Shown here in pieces: positions 36,744 through 48,043 of a DNA stretch of 64,000 nucleotides (positions are counted from its first letter, which is position 1; each line of letters begins with the position of its first letter). A program made the position numbers and the translations under genes. Under the pieces are notes generated by a model, which worked only from the letters and a program-made list of their open reading frames with translations, searched no databases and was not told where the DNA came from. Source of the stretch: Corallococcus sp. AS-1-6 (GTDB taxonomy: Bacteria; Myxococcota; Myxococcia; Myxococcales; Myxococcaceae); the NCBI RefSeq assembly GCF_020037015.1, contig NZ_JAIQDE010000028.1, positions 1-64,000 on the forward strand, given 5' to 3'.

Positions 36744-38261
36744 CTAATAGCTGTTGTTCTGCCCGAAGTTCTTCATCGACTTCTTCTTGAGGTTGAGGGC
36801 CTCCTGGCGGACCTCGGAGTCACTGCGGGCACTGCCATAGGCTGCCTGGGTCCTGTCCAGGTCCGCAAGCTCCCCCGAGAGCGCGGACGCCGAAGCGCCG
36901 AACAGTTTACGCGCGTTGCCCAGGAGGTTGAGCGCGCTCTCGCGGTTGCCGCTCTGCATCTGTTCAGCGGCCGCCTGGAGCTGCTGGGTGCCCAGCGCGC
37001 GGATGGCGTGGACGCGCACGTCGCGGTCCAGGTTCGCGTGCACCACCTGCACGTCGTTCGTCACCTTCGCGCCCAGCGCCAGCGTCACCCGCGACGGCAG
37101 GTCCGCCACCACGTCCACGTACGACGCCGAGGCGTCCAGCACGTTCATGTCCGCCGCGTTCGCCGGCGCGTCCAGCGTCAGCTTCGCCACCACGCGCGCG
37201 GACTGGCCGCCCGTCAAGTCGTAGAGGGGGATGCGCACGGCGTTGCCGTCGCGGGTGGAGGGCAGGCCCATCACCTCCACGCCGCTCACGCCGGGCGGCA
37301 GGGTCAGCGTCAGGCTCACGTCGCGGGCGACGGTGCTGGCGGCCTGCTCCAGCTCGCGGGTGAAGATGGCGGCCAGCTCCGAGGAGTCGCTGACGAAGCC
37401 GGAGAAGCCGCCGCCGCGCTCGGCCATGCCGCGCATCAGCGTGTCGTTGAAGCCGCTGCCCACGCCCAGCGCGCTCACGGTGATGCCCGCCTCGCGCATC
37501 CGGCCCACCGCGGAGAAGAGGCCGTCGTTGGTCGTCACGCCCTCGGTGGGCTCGCCGTCGCTCAGCAGGATGGCGCGCGTCACCCGGTACTGCTTCGCGT
37601 ACGTGCGCACCGCGTCCGCGCCCGCCGCCAGCCCGCCGCTCATGTGCGTGCCGCCGTTCACCTGGATGGCGTCGATGGTGCTCAAGAGCTCGCGGCGCGT
37701 GGCGTCGTTGATCTCCACGCTGGGCACCACCTTCACGTCGGAGCCGTAGTGCACCAGCGCCAGGCGGTCCCCGTCGCGCAACTGCCGCACCAGCTCCTGG
37801 GCGGCGCGCTTCGCGTCCACCAGCTTGGAGCCATCCATGGAGCCGGAGCGGTCCACCACCAGCGCCAGGTTCACCGGCACGCGCTGCTGCTTCTCCGGCG
37901 CGCGCGCCTTCAGCTCGAACACGGCGAAGGCCTCACCCGGGCCCGCCTTCACGTACGCGCCGGACAGCTTGCCCGTGAGCTCCACCCGCCCCGCCGTGCC
38001 GGACGCGGGCTGCCCCAGGATGACGGGCAGCACGCCCTGGATGGGCGCCTCACCCGGCTGCACCACGGTGTGGGTCTGGTCCACGGAGGAGGTGGCCACG
38101 GGCGGGGTGCGGCGCGTGTGCCCGTTGGGGAGCCGGTCGGAGACGGGCCCGGTCATGGGCGGGTGCGACGTGCCCTTCGCGAAGAACGAGCGCGCGTCCA
38201 GCGCGAGCGCGCCCACGAACAGCAGGCCAGCCAGGGTCAGCAACAGTTTGGTGCGGTTCAT
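36744..38261 (-). CDS. Exported VWA-domain protein
   Basis: A 505-residue protein with an N-terminal membrane or signal helix (LLLTLAGLLFVGALALDA), a von Willebrand A domain and a C-terminal helical region. The metal-ion-dependent adhesion site is complete: DRSGS (DxSxS), the Thr of GTHMSGG and the Asp of LLSDGEPTEG. Such proteins bind proteins via a divalent cation; many bacterial ones also carry a VIT-like region, and strand-rich sequence before the VWA fits that. ATG 38261 has GGGGGAAGG ten bases upstream. Ligand unknown. Confidence 0.8.
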   Translation of the reverse strand: MNRTKLLLTLAGLLFVGALALDARSFFAKGTSHPPMTGPVSDRLPNGHTRRTPPVATSSVDQTHTVVQPGEAPIQGVLPVILGQPASGTAGRVELTGKLSGAYVKAGPGEAFAVFELKARAPEKQQRVPVNLALVVDRSGSMDGSKLVDAKRAAQELVRQLRDGDRLALVHYGSDVKVVPSVEINDATRRELLSTIDAIQVNGGTHMSGGLAAGADAVRTYAKQYRVTRAILLSDGEPTEGVTTNDGLFSAVGRMREAGITVSALGVGSGFNDTLMRGMAERGGGFSGFVSDSSELAAIFTRELEQAASTVARDVSLTLTLPPGVSGVEVMGLPSTRDGNAVRIPLYDLTGGQSARVVAKLTLDAPANAADMNVLDASASYVDVVADLPSRVTLALGAKVTNDVQVVHANLDRDVRVHAIRALGTQQLQAAAEQMQSGNRESALNLLGNARKLFGASASALSGELADLDRTQAAYGSARSDSEVRQEALNLKKKSMKNFGQNNSY

Positions 38262-38370
38262 GCGCGACGGACCTTCCCCCAAGGGGTGCGAGCGGACGAG
38301 CACACGCTCGCAGACCCGTCACGGGGGCGCATCGGTCAGCGGGAGGACCCTCCTCCCGATGACCGATGGG

Positions 38371-41217
<2,847 letters not shown>

Positions 41218-41423
41218 GCAGGGGACTCGCGGTGGAAGAACTTGGCCGTGCGGGCGGAACGTCCGCGGCGCGGACGTGGATTGTCGAACGATTGAGGATC
41301 GCCGTCATGCAGGCAAGGGGGCCCGCGGGAAGAGCGCGGGGATGGGAAGCATTCCCTGTTCTTGAGGATGGAGTGGGCTTCAGGTCCTGTCTTCCTTTCT
41401 TCCCGGGAGGCGGAGATGACACC

Positions 41424-43169
41424 ATGATGCGTGCGGAAAGCCTTGGCATGTCCGGCATCACCTCTCCAGCCTCGGAGGCCCGCGTGACGGACGGGGAGGG
41501 CCCGTCCCCGTCGACGCGCGTCATGGACGCGGAAGGCGTTGTGCTCGTTGAATGCACGGGCCGTGTGACTGTTTTCAACTCACAAGCCGCGGCGCACTTC
41601 GGCATCCCGGTGCCGCTCCACATCGAGCACGCCCGCCTGCCCGGGTGTGAATGGGTGCGGGAGGACGGCACACCGCTGCCGCCAGGGGACTCACCGCTGG
41701 CGCGAGCGCTGGCGGGTGAGCCGGTGGACGCGTCCTCGTGGCACGTGCTCCGTCCGGATGGGACGCGCGCCGCGCTGCGGTGCAGCGCGGTGCCGGTGCG
41801 GGCCGGGGACGGGCAGGTCGCCGCGGCGCTGCTGCGCACGCAGGCCGCGGAGGGGGTGCCCGCGTCCGTGCTGGACGCCACGCGCCTGCTGGCGGAGGCG
41901 GGAGCGCTGCTGGGCACGTCGGTGGACGCGGAGGCGCGGCTGGAGCCGCTGCTCAAGCTGCTGGTGCCCGCGCTGGGGGAGGGGGCCCTGCTCATCCTCC
42001 GGACGCCGGGCAATGGCGCCCTGCGCGTGGCGGCGTCCCTGCATGCGGACGCGGGGCGGCACGCGCTGCTGCGCGACCTGCTCACGCGCTATCCGCCGGA
42101 CCCCTCCGCGCCGGAGGGGCTGCCCCAGGTGTTCACCACCGGGGCGGTGGGGCGCCTGCCCATCCTGTCCGAGGAGCACGTGGGGGCCATCGCGCGGGAC
42201 GCGGAGCACGCGCGGCTGTTGCGCGAGCTGGGGCCGCACGGCTGCCTGAGCGTGCCGCTGGGCGCGCGCGGCGGCGTGCTGGGGGCGCTGCTGGTGCTGC
42301 GCTCCAACGTGCTGCGGGCCTTTGGCGCGGAGGAGGAGCGCTTCCTCACGGAGCTGGCCCACCGCACCGCGCTCTACCTGGAGAACGCGCGGCTGTACCG
42401 CGAGGCGCGCGAAGCGGTGCGCCAGCGCGACGAGTTCCTGGGCATCGCCAGCCACGAGCTGAAGACGCCGCTCACGCCGCTGAGCCTCAAGGTGCAGTTG
42501 CTCCAGAAGCAGGTGGTGGTGCTGGCGCGCGAGGGCAAGGACGTGCCCACCGACCGCGTCGCGGACGCGCTGGACGTGGTGCAGCGCCAGGTGCGCCGCC
42601 TGTCGGGCCTGGTGGACAACCTGCTGGACGTGTCGCGCATCACCGCGGGCCGGCTGCGGCTGGAGCTGGAGGAGATGGACCTGGCGAGCGTGGCCGCCGA
42701 AATCCTCTACCGCTTCTCCGCCGCGGCGGCGCAGGCCGGCACGGAGCTGGGCCTGGAGGCGCCGGTGCCGGTGGTGGGCCGGTGGGACCGGCTGCGGCTG
42801 GAGCAGGTGGTGACGAACCTGGTGTCCAACGCGCTCAAGTACGGCGCGGGCCAGCCCGTCATCGTGAGCGTGGAGGCGCGCGGCCCGCTGGCGCGGCTCA
42901 CCGTGAAGGACCACGGCATCGGCATCGCGCCGGACGACCTGTCGCGCATCTTCGAGCGCTTCGAGCGCGCGGTGAGCGACCGGCACTACGGCGGGCTGGG
43001 CCTGGGGCTCTACATCACGCGCCAGATTGTCGAGGCGTTCGGCGGCACGGTGAACGCCGTGAGCACGCCGGGACAGGGCGCCACGTTCCTCCTGGAGCTG
43101 CCCCGGGGCGACATTCCGGAGGAGTGGCTCGTCGCGCACGCGGCGCCGGGGCCCACCGGAGGCGGGTAG
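41424..43169 (+). CDS. PAS/GAF-containing histidine kinase
   Basis: A 581-residue soluble sensor kinase. A PAS-like N-terminus (DAEGVVLVECTGRV, WHVLRPDGTRAALRCSAV) precedes a GAF domain (LLVPALGEGALLILRT to ENARLYREA). HisKA with GIASHELKTPLTPLSL and HATPase with NLVSNALKYG and GLGLGLYIT follow. No transmembrane helix and no receiver. ATG 41424 (MMRAES) has GGAG eight bases upstream. It is divergent from the large hybrid kinase. The response regulator partner is not adjacent. Confidence 0.9.
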   Translation: MMRAESLGMSGITSPASEARVTDGEGPSPSTRVMDAEGVVLVECTGRVTVFNSQAAAHFGIPVPLHIEHARLPGCEWVREDGTPLPPGDSPLARALAGEPVDASSWHVLRPDGTRAALRCSAVPVRAGDGQVAAALLRTQAAEGVPASVLDATRLLAEAGALLGTSVDAEARLEPLLKLLVPALGEGALLILRTPGNGALRVAASLHADAGRHALLRDLLTRYPPDPSAPEGLPQVFTTGAVGRLPILSEEHVGAIARDAEHARLLRELGPHGCLSVPLGARGGVLGALLVLRSNVLRAFGAEEERFLTELAHRTALYLENARLYREAREAVRQRDEFLGIASHELKTPLTPLSLKVQLLQKQVVVLAREGKDVPTDRVADALDVVQRQVRRLSGLVDNLLDVSRITAGRLRLELEEMDLASVAAEILYRFSAAAAQAGTELGLEAPVPVVGRWDRLRLEQVVTNLVSNALKYGAGQPVIVSVEARGPLARLTVKDHGIGIAPDDLSRIFERFERAVSDRHYGGLGLGLYITRQIVEAFGGTVNAVSTPGQGATFLLELPRGDIPEEWLVAHAAPGPTGGG

Positions 43170-43189
43170 GCCCGCGCCGGGGGCTCAGC

Positions 43190-43705
43190 TCAGGCGACCT
43201 CCAACACCGTCCACTCGCGCACCTCGCCCGCGAGCGTCACCTCCACGGTGTCGCCGGCCTTCTTGCCCAGGAGCGCGCGGCCCACGGGGGAGCTGGGCGT
43301 GATGACGGACAGGAAGCCGTCGCCGCCGGGGCCGGTGAGCTCGGTGCCCGCGCCCGCGGGGAGCACGAAGAAGGTGCGCTCGGCGAAGCCGTCCTCGTCC
43401 TCGGTGCTGCAGTCCACCAGGGCGCCCAGGCCCACGGGGCCCTGGCGGGGGAAGCGGGGCAGCTCCTTCTGGCTGAAGGCGGTGAGGGCCTGGAGTTCTT
43501 CCTGGAGGCGGCGGGCGCGCTGGGCCTGACCGGTGGCGAGGCTGCCGTACTCGATGGCGGCGCGGCCGTCCTCCTTCTTCTCGGACTCCGTGGCGAGGCT
43601 GCGGGCGGCCTCGCGGGCATCGGCCTCCGCGCGGTGGGCCAGCCGGTCGCTCTGCTGGAGCCGCTCGGACAGTTGGTGGAGCAGGGTGAGCTTGTCGAGT
43701 CGCAT
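43190..43705 (-). CDS. GreA/GreB-family transcription-elongation factor-like protein
   Basis: A 171-residue protein with an N-terminal coiled coil (KLTLLHQLSERLQQSDRLAH) and a C-terminal FKBP-like domain (VITPSSPVGRALLGKKAGD then TVEV) characteristic of GreA/GreB. The acidic tip that stimulates RNA cleavage in Gre factors is not clearly identified, and sequence between the parts differs from GreA, so it may be an anti-cleavage or paralogous factor. ATG 43705 is at MRLDKLTL. The rhodanese gene is divergent. Confidence 0.78.
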   Translation of the reverse strand: MRLDKLTLLHQLSERLQQSDRLAHRAEADAREAARSLATESEKKEDGRAAIEYGSLATGQAQRARRLQEELQALTAFSQKELPRFPRQGPVGLGALVDCSTEDEDGFAERTFFVLPAGAGTELTGPGGDGFLSVITPSSPVGRALLGKKAGDTVEVTLAGEVREWTVLEVA

Positions 43706-43790
43706 GGGTATCGTTACAGGACTGTAGCGCCCGGTGCGGCGGCCTCCAGTTTTCAGCCCGGCGGGGCCCCGGGCTTGATTGAATGGGCGC

Positions 43791-44072
43791 ATGACGCCTC
43801 AGGAACGCTCGCAGAAGGCCCACGAACTCGTCGCCCAGGGCGCGGTGCTGCTGGATGTGCGCACCCCGGAGGAGTTCCAGCAGGGACACCCGGAGGCCGC
43901 CCGCAACATCCCCGTGCAGGTGCTGGCCCATCGCCTCTCCGAGGTCGGCCCGGTGGGCACGCCCGTGGTGGTGTACTGCGCGGCGGGGGGCCGCAGCGCG
44001 GTGGCCGCGGAGCTGCTGCGCAAGGGCGGCTTCCCGGACGTGTTCGACCTGGGGTCCGTGAAGAACTGGTAG
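43791..44072 (+). CDS. Single-domain rhodanese (sulfurtransferase-like)
   Basis: A 93-residue rhodanese with the catalytic loop VVYCAAGGRSA containing the active-site Cys, LLDVRTPEEF near the start and GGFPDVFDLG near the end. It could move persulfide sulfur between proteins or small molecules. ATG 43791 is the first ATG compatible with the family N-terminus. The EamA transporter gene follows after 17 bases, probably co-transcribed. Confidence 0.85.
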   Translation: MTPQERSQKAHELVAQGAVLLDVRTPEEFQQGHPEAARNIPVQVLAHRLSEVGPVGTPVVVYCAAGGRSAVAAELLRKGGFPDVFDLGSVKNW

Positions 44073-44089
44073 GCGCGCTGAAAAGCGCC

Positions 44090-44980
44090 ATGCGGACCCG
44101 CACCGCCGGCTTCCTCCTCGTCGCCCTGTCCGGCGCCTCCTTTGGCGCGCTGGGCCTGTTCGCGCGCCTCGCCTACGCGGCGGGCACGGACATGCCCACG
44201 CTGCTCTTCCTGCGCTTCACGCTGGCGGGCCTGGTGCTCGCGGGCGTAATGGTCGCGAAGGGCGGAAGGTGGCCCCGGGGCCGCCTCCTGTGGGGCCTGG
44301 TGGCGCTGGGCGCGGTGGGCTACTTCACGGAAGGCAGCGTCTACTTCATCGCGCTCCAGCACGCGTCCGCCGGGCTGGTGGCGCTCCTGCTCTACCTCTT
44401 CCCCGCGCTGGTGGCCCTCATCCAGGTGGCCCTGGGGCGCGAGCACCTGAGCCGCCGCCGCTGGCTGGCGGTGGCCCTGGCCCTGTGTGGCACGGCGCTC
44501 ACGGTGGACCCCGGCCCGGACGCGAAGCCGCTGGGCATTGGCCTGGGCGTGCTGTCGGCGGTCATCTACGCGCTCTACGTCCTGTCCAGCGCGCGGGTGG
44601 CGGGGCCGGCGGGGCCGCTCGCGGCGAGCACCGTCGTCCCGCTGTCCGCGGGGGTCGCCTTCGGGGCGCTGATGCTGGTGAAGGGCCCGTCCTTTCCGCG
44701 GACGCCGGGGGGCTGGGGCGCGGTGGCGGGGCTGGCGCTGCTGTCCACGGTGGTGGCCATGCTGACGTTCTTCGCGGGCCTCAAGCGCATTGGCCCGGTG
44801 AACACGTCGCTGCTGTCCACGTTGGAGCCGGTGATGGCGGTGGTGCTGGGCGCCATCTTCCTGGGCGAGCGGCTGTCCTTGCGGCAGGGCCTGGGCGGCC
44901 TGCTCATCCTGGTGGCGGTGGTGGTGCTGGCCCGGGGCGACCCCGGCCGCCCGGCGGAACCCGGGGCGGCCGGAGCCTGA
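44090..44980 (+). CDS. EamA-family (DMT) metabolite exporter
   Basis: A 296-residue inner-membrane permease with about ten helices in two EamA repeats. Typical motifs are LSGASFGALGLFARLAY, LFLRFTLAGLVL, LGALGLVSAV-like turns, and SLLSTLEPVMAVVLGAIFLGERL near the end of repeat two. Substrates of this family (amino acids, nucleosides, others) cannot be told from sequence. It follows the rhodanese gene by 17 bases. Confidence 0.85.
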   Translation: MRTRTAGFLLVALSGASFGALGLFARLAYAAGTDMPTLLFLRFTLAGLVLAGVMVAKGGRWPRGRLLWGLVALGAVGYFTEGSVYFIALQHASAGLVALLLYLFPALVALIQVALGREHLSRRRWLAVALALCGTALTVDPGPDAKPLGIGLGVLSAVIYALYVLSSARVAGPAGPLAASTVVPLSAGVAFGALMLVKGPSFPRTPGGWGAVAGLALLSTVVAMLTFFAGLKRIGPVNTSLLSTLEPVMAVVLGAIFLGERLSLRQGLGGLLILVAVVVLARGDPGRPAEPGAAGA

Positions 44981-44990
44981 GCCCGGAGGG

Positions 44991-45923
44991 TTACAGGCGC
45001 TGCAGGAAGTGGTGCACGTCGTTCACGAAGCGCTGCGGGCGCTCGGCGTGCGGCGCGTGGCCGGTCTCCGGGTAGAGCAGGTACCTGGAGCCGGGGATGG
45101 CGCGGGCCAGGGCGCGCTGCTCCTCCACGGAGAAGAAGCCGTCGTGGTCCCCGCCGATGATCAGCGTGGGCACGCGGATGCGGCCCAGGCGCGCGGAGTG
45201 GTCCTCCGCGATGAGCCCGTCCAGCGCGTCCTGCCACACGCGCGCGGGCAGCTTGGCGCTCTCCGACACGAGCGTGTCCAGGTACGACGCGGGGATGGGC
45301 GCGTAGAAGGTGCTGGCCTGGAACTCGTGGATGAAGGCGGGGTCCACGGGGTCGGTCAGCGTGTCCACGACCTCCTTGAGGCCCAGGGCCACTTCATTGC
45401 CCGCCACGGTGGGCGCGGAGCCCACGAGCACCAGCCCCTTCACGCGCTGGGGGAAGTCCAGCGCCACCTGCTGCGCGATGAAGCTGCCCATGGAGTGGCC
45501 CACGAGCACGGCGCGCGACACGTGCTTCGCGTCGAGGAACGCCACCACGTCCTTCGCGAACGCCTGCTGCGTGTAGCAGCACGCCGGGCGGGACGAGTCC
45601 CCATGGCCGCGCTGGTCCAGCGCGTAGAGGTGGAAGTCGCGCGGGAAGCGCGGCAGGTCCAGGTCCCAGGTGTGATGCGAGTCCGTATAGCCGTGCAGGA
45701 AGACGACGACGGGCCCGTCCTGGCGGCCCTGCTCGACGTAGCGGAGCGTGACCCCGGTGGACAGCCGCACGGAGCCCTCACGGGGACTGGCGCCACCGTG
45801 ACGGTCGGAGTCCGCCAGGGCGGCCGGAGCACTCACGAGGTCGGGCGCGGACTCCGAAGCGACGTCGGGTCCACAGCCGGCGAACACCAGCACTGCGAAG
45901 AGGGGGCGAAGGGCGCGCAACAT
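44991..45923 (-). CDS. Lipoprotein alpha/beta hydrolase
   Basis: A 310-residue predicted outer-envelope hydrolase. A signal peptide with lipobox VFAGC places a lipidated Cys at about residue 17. The alpha/beta fold has oxyanion HGYTDS, nucleophile elbow GHSMGS, Asp in IGGDHDG and His in TGHAPH, a complete Ser-Asp-His triad. It may act on an ester, amide or haloalkane outside the inner membrane. ATG 45923. Monocistronic; the methyltransferase gene upstream is on the same strand and separated by a hairpin. Confidence 0.85.
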   Translation of the reverse strand: MLRALRPLFAVLVFAGCGPDVASESAPDLVSAPAALADSDRHGGASPREGSVRLSTGVTLRYVEQGRQDGPVVVFLHGYTDSHHTWDLDLPRFPRDFHLYALDQRGHGDSSRPACCYTQQAFAKDVVAFLDAKHVSRAVLVGHSMGSFIAQQVALDFPQRVKGLVLVGSAPTVAGNEVALGLKEVVDTLTDPVDPAFIHEFQASTFYAPIPASYLDTLVSESAKLPARVWQDALDGLIAEDHSARLGRIRVPTLIIGGDHDGFFSVEEQRALARAIPGSRYLLYPETGHAPHAERPQRFVNDVHHFLQRL

Positions 45924-46023
45924 GCGTCAGGGCCTCACAAGATGGGACGCGGCGGGGAGGTCCGCCGCGAGCACTCACGCCATCCTAGGGAGACCTCTGA
46001 CATCCCGTCGGTGAATCCATCCT

Positions 46024-46045
46024 GGCAGGTCGGAAGTGACCTGCC
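46024..46045 (-). terminator. Perfect eight-base-pair hairpin after the methyltransferase gene
   Basis: GGCAGGTC and GACCTGCC flank a six-base spacer in the gap between the end of the methyltransferase gene (46082) and the start of the alpha/beta hydrolase. It could be a terminator or an operator for the hydrolase; no T tract follows. Confidence 0.45.
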
Positions 46046-46081
46046 GGGGCGGGTCGTACGAGCCCCGTCCTGAAGTGGGGC

Positions 46082-46654
46082 TCAGGGCCGCCGCGCGAAG
46101 ATGAGCTCGCCCACGCCGCCCAGGTGCTGCTCGCGCTTGAGGATGTGGAAGCCCGTGGCCTCCACCAGCCGGAAGGTGTCCCGGTTGAGGCGGCAGCCGC
46201 CGGTCAGCTTGCGCCACGCGGGCGTCAGCAGGTCCTGCGCGGTAGCCACGGCCGGGTGGGGGGCTCGCACATGCTCCAGCAGGCGCAGCTCGCCGCCCGG
46301 CTTGAGCACCCGCATCACCTCCGAGAGCGCCGTCGCCGGTGCGTCCACGCAACAGAACACCAGGCTGGACACCACCGCGTCGAACGAGCCGTCCGTGAAC
46401 GGCAGCGCCTGCGCGTCCGCCTGGAGCAGCGCCACGCCGCTCCGGCGCATCCGAGCCCGCGCCAGCGCTCCCAGGTCCACGTCCACCGCGGTCACCGACG
46501 TCACCGTGGCCGGGTAGCCCGGCAGCGCCATGCCCGTGCCCACGCCCACCTCCAGCACCTTGCCGGACAGCCCCTCCACCAGGTGCCGCCGGGCGGCGTT
46601 CAACCCCACCCAGCCCAGCGGCGCCATCAACGCGTCGTACGCCAGTGCCTTCAC
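46082..46654 (-). CDS. Class I SAM-dependent methyltransferase (UbiE-like)
   Basis: A 190-residue methyltransferase. The SAM motif I VLEVGVGTGMAL, the acidic end of strand two (TAVDVD), ALPFTDGSFDAVVSSLVFCC and VLKPGGELRLLEHVRAP match the UbiE/Methyltransf_11 type; members methylate quinones, phospholipids or small molecules. The start is GTG 46654 with a G-run upstream. It lies downstream of the Lgt-like gene on the same strand, with 49 bases between. Confidence 0.85.
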   Translation of the reverse strand: MKALAYDALMAPLGWVGLNAARRHLVEGLSGKVLEVGVGTGMALPGYPATVTSVTAVDVDLGALARARMRRSGVALLQADAQALPFTDGSFDAVVSSLVFCCVDAPATALSEVMRVLKPGGELRLLEHVRAPHPAVATAQDLLTPAWRKLTGGCRLNRDTFRLVEATGFHILKREQHLGGVGELIFARRP

Positions 46655-46703
46655 GCGGTACCCCCCACGAAGCGAGACGAAGCGATGCGAAACGTGGGCG
46701 CTG

Positions 46704-47507
46704 CTACCGCGCCGTCTCCACCCGGCCCTGCGGCGCGGACGGCTTGTGCGAGGACGCGCTCGGCGCCTGCTTGCGCAACAGGCCCCACAGGCCGTACGCC
46801 ACCAGCAGCAGGCTGCCGTACTGCGCGGGCGTCAGGCCGAAGTAGCGCGCGTCCACGTACGACAGGTCCGTGGCCCGCAGGAAGTCCAGGCCGAAGCGGC
46901 ACGCCGCGTACAGCAGCGCCAGCAGCGGCAACAGCCGGCCCTTCATCTTCGGCAGGTCCCGCACCGCGTACAGCAGGCCGGTGAGCGCGAAGAGCACCAC
47001 CGCGTCGTAGAAGCCCAGGTCGTGCCGGTTGCCATTGGGGAACTGCACCGCCAGGAAGAAGTCCGTCAGCTTCCCCGGGTGGTCGTGCACCGCGAAGCAC
47101 CCCAGCCGCGCCACCGCCCAGCCCGGCGCCACGCCCAGCGCGAAGCTGTCCGCGTAGTCGTTGAAGCGCAGCTTCTTCACCCGGAAGAACACCACCGCCG
47201 CCAGGATGCCGCCCAGCAGGCCGCCAAAGGAGGACAGGCCATCCCAGAACCGGAGGATCTGGAACGGGCTCTTGGACAGCTCCTCCGGGTGGTAGAAGAA
47301 CAGGTGCACCCAGTGGCCGAAGAGCATGCCGGCCGCCACCCCCCACATCGCGAAGTCCGCCAGCGGGTTCGGGTCCAGCCCCTCGCGCTCCGCCTGCTTC
47401 GTCAGCAGCCGGGCGGCCAGCAGGATGCCCGCCGCCACGAAGACGTTGAAGGGGTTCAGCTCCAGGGGCCCCAGCTTGAACGAGGGGGCGTGCCAATAGG
47501 GAATCAA
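46704..47507 (-). CDS. Lgt-like membrane protein lacking the essential histidine
   Basis: A 267-residue integral membrane protein of the prolipoprotein diacylglyceryl transferase family. Lgt attaches diacylglycerol to lipobox cysteines. The E. coli stretch SFHGGL is here SFGGLL, so the catalytic His103 is absent, and the family signature GRLGNFINGE is ARLGCFAVHDHPG, with Asn146 lost but Arg143 kept. CRFGLDFLRATD matches the region of Arg239. It is therefore either a divergent transferase or a paralogue with a different role. The start is TTG 47507, with GGAG five bases upstream, and the N-terminus IPYWHAPSFKLG is family-like. Confidence 0.7.
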   Translation of the reverse strand: MIPYWHAPSFKLGPLELNPFNVFVAAGILLAARLLTKQAEREGLDPNPLADFAMWGVAAGMLFGHWVHLFFYHPEELSKSPFQILRFWDGLSSFGGLLGGILAAVVFFRVKKLRFNDYADSFALGVAPGWAVARLGCFAVHDHPGKLTDFFLAVQFPNGNRHDLGFYDAVVLFALTGLLYAVRDLPKMKGRLLPLLALLYAACRFGLDFLRATDLSYVDARYFGLTPAQYGSLLLVAYGLWGLLRKQAPSASSHKPSAPQGRVETAR

Positions 47508-48043
47508 GGGGGCTCCAGAAAGGCCAGGGCTCCGCGCGGACGTACTCCGGGCGGATGGAAGCCGAACAATCGGCGCATCCCGGGCTTCCCTCCACCTCTT
47601 TTTCACCCCCGCGCCCGCCGGGCTCGCAAGCCCCGCCCGGACGCCCTCTTGGGCCCCCGCCCCTCCTGCCTGCCCCTTCCCCACATCCGCTGGTGGACAG
47701 AACCCGTGTGCGCCCCCCGCCACTGCCCTCGTCCCACGGAGGGAATCCGTTGTCTTTCCGGAGGTTCGGGGAAGCCGAGTGAGGACCGAGACCCCAGACA
47801 AGAGGTGTCTATTACGGGAATCCCGTGATTTTTTGTCAGGGGGTCGCGGTCAAATCCCCCGGTTGGCCCCCAGCGCATGGGGAGAGGGGAGGGCAGGTGA
47901 TGCAACGGCTCCGGGCGCGCGCCCGCGAGCCCGACCCACCGGATCCGAAGGGGCTTGTCAGGGTCCCCAGGTGGGCGCGGTCGTACCGCAGGTGCTCTTC
48001 CTTCAGGGCCCGGCGCGGATTGAGCGGTCCAAGGAGCACACCC
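47508..48043. other. 536-base divergent intergenic region between Lgt-like and subtilase genes
   Basis: No open frame here looks coding. The region starts GC-rich and pyrimidine-rich (47560-47700). Near 47790-47840 it falls in GC and contains a hairpin followed by T6 (see the terminator entry), reading rightwards although no plus-strand gene precedes it. A gene for an unannotated RNA upstream of that hairpin is possible. A pyrimidine-poor stretch with GGGGAGAGGGGAGGGC follows near 47880. AAGGAG serves the subtilase ATG at 48044. Confidence 0.45.
47814..47834 (+). terminator. Hairpin plus T6, intrinsic-terminator-like, with no upstream gene
   Basis: ACGGG-AAT-CCCGT forms a short hairpin, followed after two bases by a run of six T residues. 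It reads on the plus strand, yet the nearest plus-strand protein gene upstream (the DMT exporter) ends about 2.8 kb earlier. It may end a small RNA. Confidence 0.4.
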
